Assembly: GCA_017960525.1 (NCBI GenBank)
Contig: JAGCZA010000140.1
Coordinates: forward strand, 1-64,000
Reading direction: 5' to 3'
Length of the DNA stretch: 64,000 nt
Source of the DNA: Prevotella sp.
GTDB taxonomy: Bacteria; Bacteroidota; Bacteroidia; Bacteroidales; Bacteroidaceae
Positions 60,402 through 64,000 of the stretch are shown in pieces. Under the pieces are notes generated by a model. The model had not been told where the DNA came from and searched no databases. It worked only from the letters and a program-made list of their open reading frames with translations. How positions within the stretch are numbered: position 1 is the stretch's first letter; each line of letters opens with the position of its first letter. The translations under genes and the position numbers were made by a program.

Positions 60402-60423
60402 GTTTTTGACGAAATAACTGAGG

Positions 60424-60576
60424 TTACGCTATAGTGGCTTCCACGGTCATTATCAGGAGCAGGATTGCAAATCCTGATACTCGGTGCTGCCGGATTGCAA
60501 ATCCGCCAGAACGGCTGCGCATATAGCGGCCGTCGGTTGTCTGTATGTTCCGTTTCATATCGTATGTCATATTCAT
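60424..60576 (-). CDS. 50-residue ORF from 5' cassette copy B
   Basis: ATG 60576 opens a frame reading MNMTYDMKRNIQTTDGRYMR, then SRSGGFAIRQHRVSGFAILLLIMTVEATIA and stop. It parallels the first 65 residues of the 995-residue protein, including the hydrophobic end, but stops there. It is 30 bp after the RhuM stop on the same strand. It is either the decayed 5' end of a lost secreted-protein gene or a small peptide gene. I lean to the former. Confidence 0.4.
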   Translation of the reverse strand: MNMTYDMKRNIQTTDGRYMRSRSGGFAIRQHRVSGFAILLLIMTVEATIA

Positions 60577-60606
60577 TCGTGTAATTCGTTAAATTCGTGG
60601 TTCTTA

Positions 60607-61530
60607 TTATAATTGGTTCAGAATGATGTTCTTGTCAATTTGAAGCTTGTCTATGGCGAACAGTTTGCGGCCTAAGTCCTTGAAGGAGGCACCGCAATGC
60701 CATAGTTCATCGTCGATGATGAGGAATCTGTCGTGGAACGGACGAGTGAACGTTTGCACTGTAACCGTTGCACTGGGATGTTCCTGGTTGTGCAACTGCT
60801 GCAAGCGCTGCAAGCTCGCATCTATGTGCTCTGTGTATATGGCAGCCTGTACACCAACATTCCGCACGTCAAGCATGTCGAAGGTTTTGGCATCAACGTA
60901 ATTGTCGATAAGAACCACCTCATGCTGCGCCGTCTTTATCAAGTCTTCTACGAACAGGCGCGCCGAAAACACCTGTCCATTGCTGAATACCCCCACGACT
61001 GGTGGCAGACTGGTCTGCACGAAGAAGTTAAGTTTCTGCTGATGTTCGGAAAGAGTGGATTGTATTTGACTAATGGTTGCATTTTGTATCGACATTACCT
61101 TTTCCATCTTCGACTCCAAAGCATCTAAACGATGGTTTATAGTAAACCCTTTTAGTAAATGCTCTCTTATTATGCCCGTTGCCCATTGGCGGAACTTTGT
61201 ACCTCGTAATGACTTCACGCGGTATCCTACCGAAATGATAACGTCCAAGTTGTAATAAGCAACTTCATGGGTCTGTTTTTTTCCCTCTATTGCTCCGTGC
61301 AAAGTGGTTGTTCGATTTTTTCGAACTACCACTCTTTCGTCTAATTCCCCTTCCTTGAAAATATTGGATATATGAAAACTTATAGTAGACTTCGCCTTTT
61401 GGAAAAGAACAACAATCTGCGCCTGTGTCAGCCACACAGTCTCGTCCTCCAGCCGGACCTCTAAGCGGATGGTCTCGTCAGGCTGGTAGAGGATGATCTC
61501 GCCTTTATTGTTCTCTATGCTGTTCGTCAT
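60607..61530 (-). CDS. RhuM-family protein (DNA-binding N-domain, phospholipase-D-like C-domain)
   Basis: About 307 residues from ATG 61530 (MTNSIENNKGEII). N-terminal RhuM core: ETVWLTQAQIVVLFQKAKSTISFHISNIFKEGELDERVVVRKNRTTT, then VAYYNLDVIISVGYRVKSLRGTKFRQWATGIIREHLLKGF. A C-terminal half reads LIDNYVDAKTFDMLDV and HDRFLIIDDELWHCGASFKDLGRKLFAI, a phospholipase-D-like arrangement. RhuM was named from a Salmonella pathogenicity island; its biochemical role is unsettled, though it often occurs on mobile and defence islands. It is the intact counterpart of the remnant at 47645-48124. It has its own promoter with a leader of about 17 bases. Confidence 0.88.
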   Translation of the reverse strand: MTNSIENNKGEIILYQPDETIRLEVRLEDETVWLTQAQIVVLFQKAKSTISFHISNIFKEGELDERVVVRKNRTTTLHGAIEGKKQTHEVAYYNLDVIISVGYRVKSLRGTKFRQWATGIIREHLLKGFTINHRLDALESKMEKVMSIQNATISQIQSTLSEHQQKLNFFVQTSLPPVVGVFSNGQVFSARLFVEDLIKTAQHEVVLIDNYVDAKTFDMLDVRNVGVQAAIYTEHIDASLQRLQQLHNQEHPSATVTVQTFTRPFHDRFLIIDDELWHCGASFKDLGRKLFAIDKLQIDKNIILNQL

Positions 61531-61553
61531 TTCTGCTTCGTTGCTATTGTGTG

Positions 61554-61585
61554 CAAAATTACCACTTTTAAGCGTAACGGCCAAA
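61554..61585 (-). promoter_or_regulatory. RhuM promoter
   Basis: Minus-strand TTTG (61582-61585), 20-base spacer, TAATTTTG (61554-61561), 23 bases before the start codon. Confidence 0.75.
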
Positions 61586-61619
61586 TATTTAACAGAAAAT
61601 CTAACTCCACGCCCCCGTG

Positions 61620-61842
61620 GCTCCCACGGTCATCATCACCATCAGGAGTAACATTCGGATTACAAATCCTGATACTCGGTGCTGTCGGATTACAAATCCG
61701 CCAGAACGGGGTACTCGCAGCTGTCGGATAACAAATCCGCCAGAACGGGTACTCGCAGCTGCCGGATTACAAATCCGACTGAACGGCTACGCGGGTGGTG
61801 GCAGTCAGTTGTCTGTATGTTCCGTTTCATATCGTGTGTCAT
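61620..61842 (-). pseudogene. 5' cassette copy C: decayed start of a secreted-protein gene with palindromic repeats
   Basis: ATG 61842 reads MTHDMKRNIQTTDCHHPR, then SRSVGFVIRQLRVPVLAD and a stop at about 61690. Another frame continues GFVIRQHRVSGFVIRM, a hydrophobic LLLMVMMTVGATGAWS, and stop. Two tandem units of GGATTTGTTATCCGACAGC-like sequence differ by one base in a C run, which explains the frameshift. The palindrome CGGATTACAAATCCG occurs several times here. It corresponds to copy A upstream of the 995-residue gene, so it is the remnant of a paralogue. Confidence 0.65.
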
Positions 61843-61912
61843 ATTTCGTTCAATCCGTTGTCAGACGCCTTCATATTGTCTTTAATAGCGCGTATGTACA
61901 TAAATTAATGTG

Positions 61913-61944
61913 CAAAATTACGACTTTTTTATGTAATATCCAAA
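61913..61944 (-). promoter_or_regulatory. Promoter ahead of cassette copy C
   Basis: Minus-strand TTTG (61941-61944), 20-base spacer, TAATTTTG (61913-61920). Expected leader is about 65 bases. It shows that the remnant once had a functional promoter, and that RNA could still be made across the repeats toward RhuM. Confidence 0.7.
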
Positions 61945-61994
61945 TAATTAAGGAAAAAACAGCAGATGAGAGGGGAAATTTAACGCTGCGGGTG

Positions 61995-62639
61995 CTATTT
62001 CTCGAAGTGTTGGTAGTCTTTCAGGGTGCGCCAGCTGCCTCCCCAAGTGAATCCGTGCTGGAGGAAGAGGCGGTGGCAGAGGTCGCCCTTGCTGATGGTG
62101 TAAGGGTGGCGGCGGCGCCTGTCGGCGTAGTTTTTGGCTGTGGCGGGCTGGATGGAAAGGCGGCCGTTTTTGAGTGTGCGCACGCAGGGATTCTGGAGCG
62201 GGTTGATGTCGATGGCCATGCCCTGTGCGTGCTTTGAAAGTTTCTGGCTGCCAGCTATTTGGCGGAAGCAGAAGCACGAGGTGTTGTTGGCTTGCATCGA
62301 GCGCTCATCGTCGGCATCGTAGTCGTCAACCAGGCGTATCTGCGCGATGGGATAGCGGGCGGCGTAGAGTTGGCGGAAGATGTCGACAAGGTCGTCGGCG
62401 ATGGCCTTGTTGCAGACCAGCTCGCCCTCGTGGCTTTGTCCCTTGGCGTCATAGTGCAACACGCGGACATAGCGCAGGTCGGCCCGGCTGACGGTGCACC
62501 CTTCGGGGAAGCTTTTCCCCTGCATCCGCTGGAACACCGCGTCGGTCAGCGTGTCAATGCTGAACGCGCCGTCTGCCTGCGCCAGCAGGGGCGTGAGGCC
62601 TGCGGCGAAGGCGATCAGGACAGACAGGAGTCGTTTCAT
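61995..62639 (-). CDS. M15-family metallopeptidase (D-Ala-D-Ala carboxypeptidase-like), exported
   Basis: 214 residues with a signal peptide (MKRLLSVLIAFAAGLTPLLA). The zinc site is complete: His137 (SKHAQG), Asp144 (MAIDINP) and His211 (YQHFEK). The family trims peptidoglycan peptides; CwlK-like members cleave D-Ala or L-Ala-D-Glu bonds. Predicted periplasmic, exact bond unknown. Six cysteines in the mature part may form disulfides. It starts 5 bp after the GH28 stop codon, so both are in one operon, an odd pairing of cell-wall and pectin enzymes. Confidence 0.9.
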   Translation of the reverse strand: MKRLLSVLIAFAAGLTPLLAQADGAFSIDTLTDAVFQRMQGKSFPEGCTVSRADLRYVRVLHYDAKGQSHEGELVCNKAIADDLVDIFRQLYAARYPIAQIRLVDDYDADDERSMQANNTSCFCFRQIAGSQKLSKHAQGMAIDINPLQNPCVRTLKNGRLSIQPATAKNYADRRRRHPYTISKGDLCHRLFLQHGFTWGGSWRTLKDYQHFEK

Positions 62640-62644
62640 CGCCG

Positions 62645-64000
62645 CTACTCCTTACATTCGTTTTTCAGCAGGCGGACGTTGTCGAGCTTCAGCTGGGCCG
62701 TCTGGCCGTCGATTTCCGCTCCCTGCTTGTCGTAGACGATGGTGCAGTTGGCCAGCTCTATGTCGTGGACGCATTTCTGGCCTTCCATTCCGCTGGCCTT
62801 GATGGCTGTGCGGCAGCCCCGGCATACGACGTTGCTGATGTGGATGTCCTGGAAGTCGGGCAGGAACTCCAGTGTCTGCTGGGCTTGGGCGTTGTCGTTG
62901 CCGGCGGGGCGGTTCACGTAGTCGCACTGGAAGACGACGGCCTCGTCCTTGATGTCGGTCATCACGATGTCGCTGATGTACATCCGCTCTGTCTTCCCGC
63001 CGCGTCCGGCTCCGCTCTTGAAGCGCAGGCCCACGTCGGTGCCGGCGAAGCGGCAGTTGCGGGCGACGATGCTGCGCATGCCGGCGACCGTCTCGCTGCC
63101 GAGCACAAAGCCGCCGTGGGCGTGGTAAACGGTGCAATGCTGCACCAGGATGTCTTCGCAGCCGCTGATGCTGTTTTTCCTTGGTTTTCCGCTTTTCAGG
63201 CAGATGCCGTCGTCGCCCACATTGACCGTCGCGTTCACCACGAGCACGCGGTGGCAGTCGCTCAAGTCGATGCCGTCGGCGTTCTGCACGTTCCACGGTG
63301 CACGCACGGTGACGCCGTCGATGATGACGTTCTCGCAATAGCAGGGATGCAGGTGGAAACGTGGCGAATTCTGCAGTGTGACGCCCTCGACGAGCACGTT
63401 TTTACAGTCGGTGAGCCGCACCAGGTCGTTGCGCATACCCTCCTGCCGCTGTGGCGAGTTGGCTATGTCGGGATAGCCGCTCTTCATCTGCCAAGGGTAC
63501 CATAGGTCGCCCTTTTCGCTGACCTGCCCGCCCATATCGAGATAGGCTTTCCACTCCACATCGCTCATTTTGCCGCGCTTCACTGGCCGCCACTGCTGTC
63601 CGTTGCCGTCGATAATGCCCTCGCCGGTGATGGCGATGTTGGTGCATTTTTCCGCAAAGATGCAGGGCAGGACGCGGCTTTGCCGCTTGTCCTGACCGAA
63701 GTAGAGGCGCTTGTCGGGCGAGAAGTAGACGATGGCGTTCTTGTCGAGGTGCAGCTCCGTGTTGCTCTTCAGTCCGATGGGGCCAGTGAGCCATACGCCC
63801 TGTGGCACCACCAGTCTGCCGCCTCCCTTTTCGGCCAGCCGGTCGATGGCTTTGGCAAAGGCATCGGTGCAGAGGGTGACACCATCGCCCACGGCCCCCA
63901 TGTCGGCCAGGCTGATGGTGTTGTCCGGAATATCGACTGGCTCCACAGGGCGCACGCCGGTGGGCAGCTGGGTGTAGTACTTCGAGTAGTCGGCAGCCTG
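62645..64000 (-). CDS. Glycoside hydrolase family 28 polygalacturonase, 5' partial
   Basis: The frame is open through the window edge; the first visible residues (QAADYSKYYTQLPTGVRPVE) precede the usual GTG candidate at 63955, so the true start and signal peptide lie beyond base 64000. The parallel beta-helix pattern and GH28 motifs are clear: ISLADMGAVGDGVTLCTDAFAKAI, GEGIIDGNGQQW, VRAPWNVQNADGIDLSDC, VGDDGICLKSG and YHAHGGFVLGSE, which carry the catalytic Asp residues and the His. It cleaves polygalacturonan or related pectin. It is the first visible gene of an operon with the M15 peptidase. Confidence 0.92.
   Translation of the reverse strand, partial: QAADYSKYYTQLPTGVRPVEPVDIPDNTISLADMGAVGDGVTLCTDAFAKAIDRLAEKGGGRLVVPQGVWLTGPIGLKSNTELHLDKNAIVYFSPDKRLYFGQDKRQSRVLPCIFAEKCTNIAITGEGIIDGNGQQWRPVKRGKMSDVEWKAYLDMGGQVSEKGDLWYPWQMKSGYPDIANSPQRQEGMRNDLVRLTDCKNVLVEGVTLQNSPRFHLHPCYCENVIIDGVTVRAPWNVQNADGIDLSDCHRVLVVNATVNVGDDGICLKSGKPRKNSISGCEDILVQHCTVYHAHGGFVLGSETVAGMRSIVARNCRFAGTDVGLRFKSGAGRGGKTERMYISDIVMTDIKDEAVVFQCDYVNRPAGNDNAQAQQTLEFLPDFQDIHISNVVCRGCRTAIKASGMEGQKCVHDIELANCTIVYDKQGAEIDGQTAQLKLDNVRLLKNECKE

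Overview
The window looks like chromosome from a gut- or rumen-type Bacteroidales bacterium, most likely a Prevotella/Segatella relative. Supporting signs are promoters of the Bacteroidetes TTTG-N19/20-TAnnTTTG type, few Shine-Dalgarno sites, BACON, BspA-like, GLUG, MBG and chitobiase-C-like surface domains, DUF4923 and DUF1593 proteins, and plant-polysaccharide glycosidases (GH43, GH51, GH28). Genus is an inference.

Positions 1-6.5 kb: a plus-strand secreted-protein operon. It holds the end of a repeat protein, a caspase-like protease with a long charged coiled coil, a small outer-membrane barrel and a four-BACON lipoprotein, closed by a perfect bidirectional terminator. 6.5-12 kb (minus): DUF4923 lipoprotein, ParE, a GH43-CBM6 arabinoxylan enzyme and PrmA. 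The last codons of prmA run into an array of a 22-bp-period repeat. 12-30 kb: mostly housekeeping and envelope genes. They include a Tyr/Trp/Gly-rich secreted protein with a FadL-type porin, tRNA-Pro(GGG), SodB, a DUF1593 hydrolase, a DUF2807 lipoprotein, a flavoprotein, a GH51 arabinofuranosidase with a small membrane protein, MtaB, a GT2 glycosyltransferase, a PpiD-like chaperone, TatD and AroB. Two decayed genes lie here, each beside inverted or direct repeats.

30-59.5 kb is the striking part: almost 30 kb entirely on the minus strand. Three large exported proteins (995, 1944 and 3552 residues) alternate with four ATPases that carry a C-terminal PD-(D/E)XK nuclease-like domain. A KilA-N protein, a broken RhuM gene and an alanine/sodium symporter are also present. 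The 3552-residue protein has about 60 copies of a V-(Y/F)-G-G-G motif arranged in higher-order duplications. The 1944-residue protein ends in the same motif and its start codon overlaps the stop codon of an ATPase gene.

59.5-62 kb is a small defence-like and repeat-rich patch. An Abi_2/HEPN protein faces a well-formed promoter followed by a compact hairpin (a candidate small RNA), next to an intact RhuM gene. Three copies of a 5'-gene cassette (leader, start codon, palindromic repeats, hydrophobic segment) lie here, one of them fused to the 995-residue protein. 62-64 kb: an M15 peptidase and a GH28 polygalacturonase that runs off the window.
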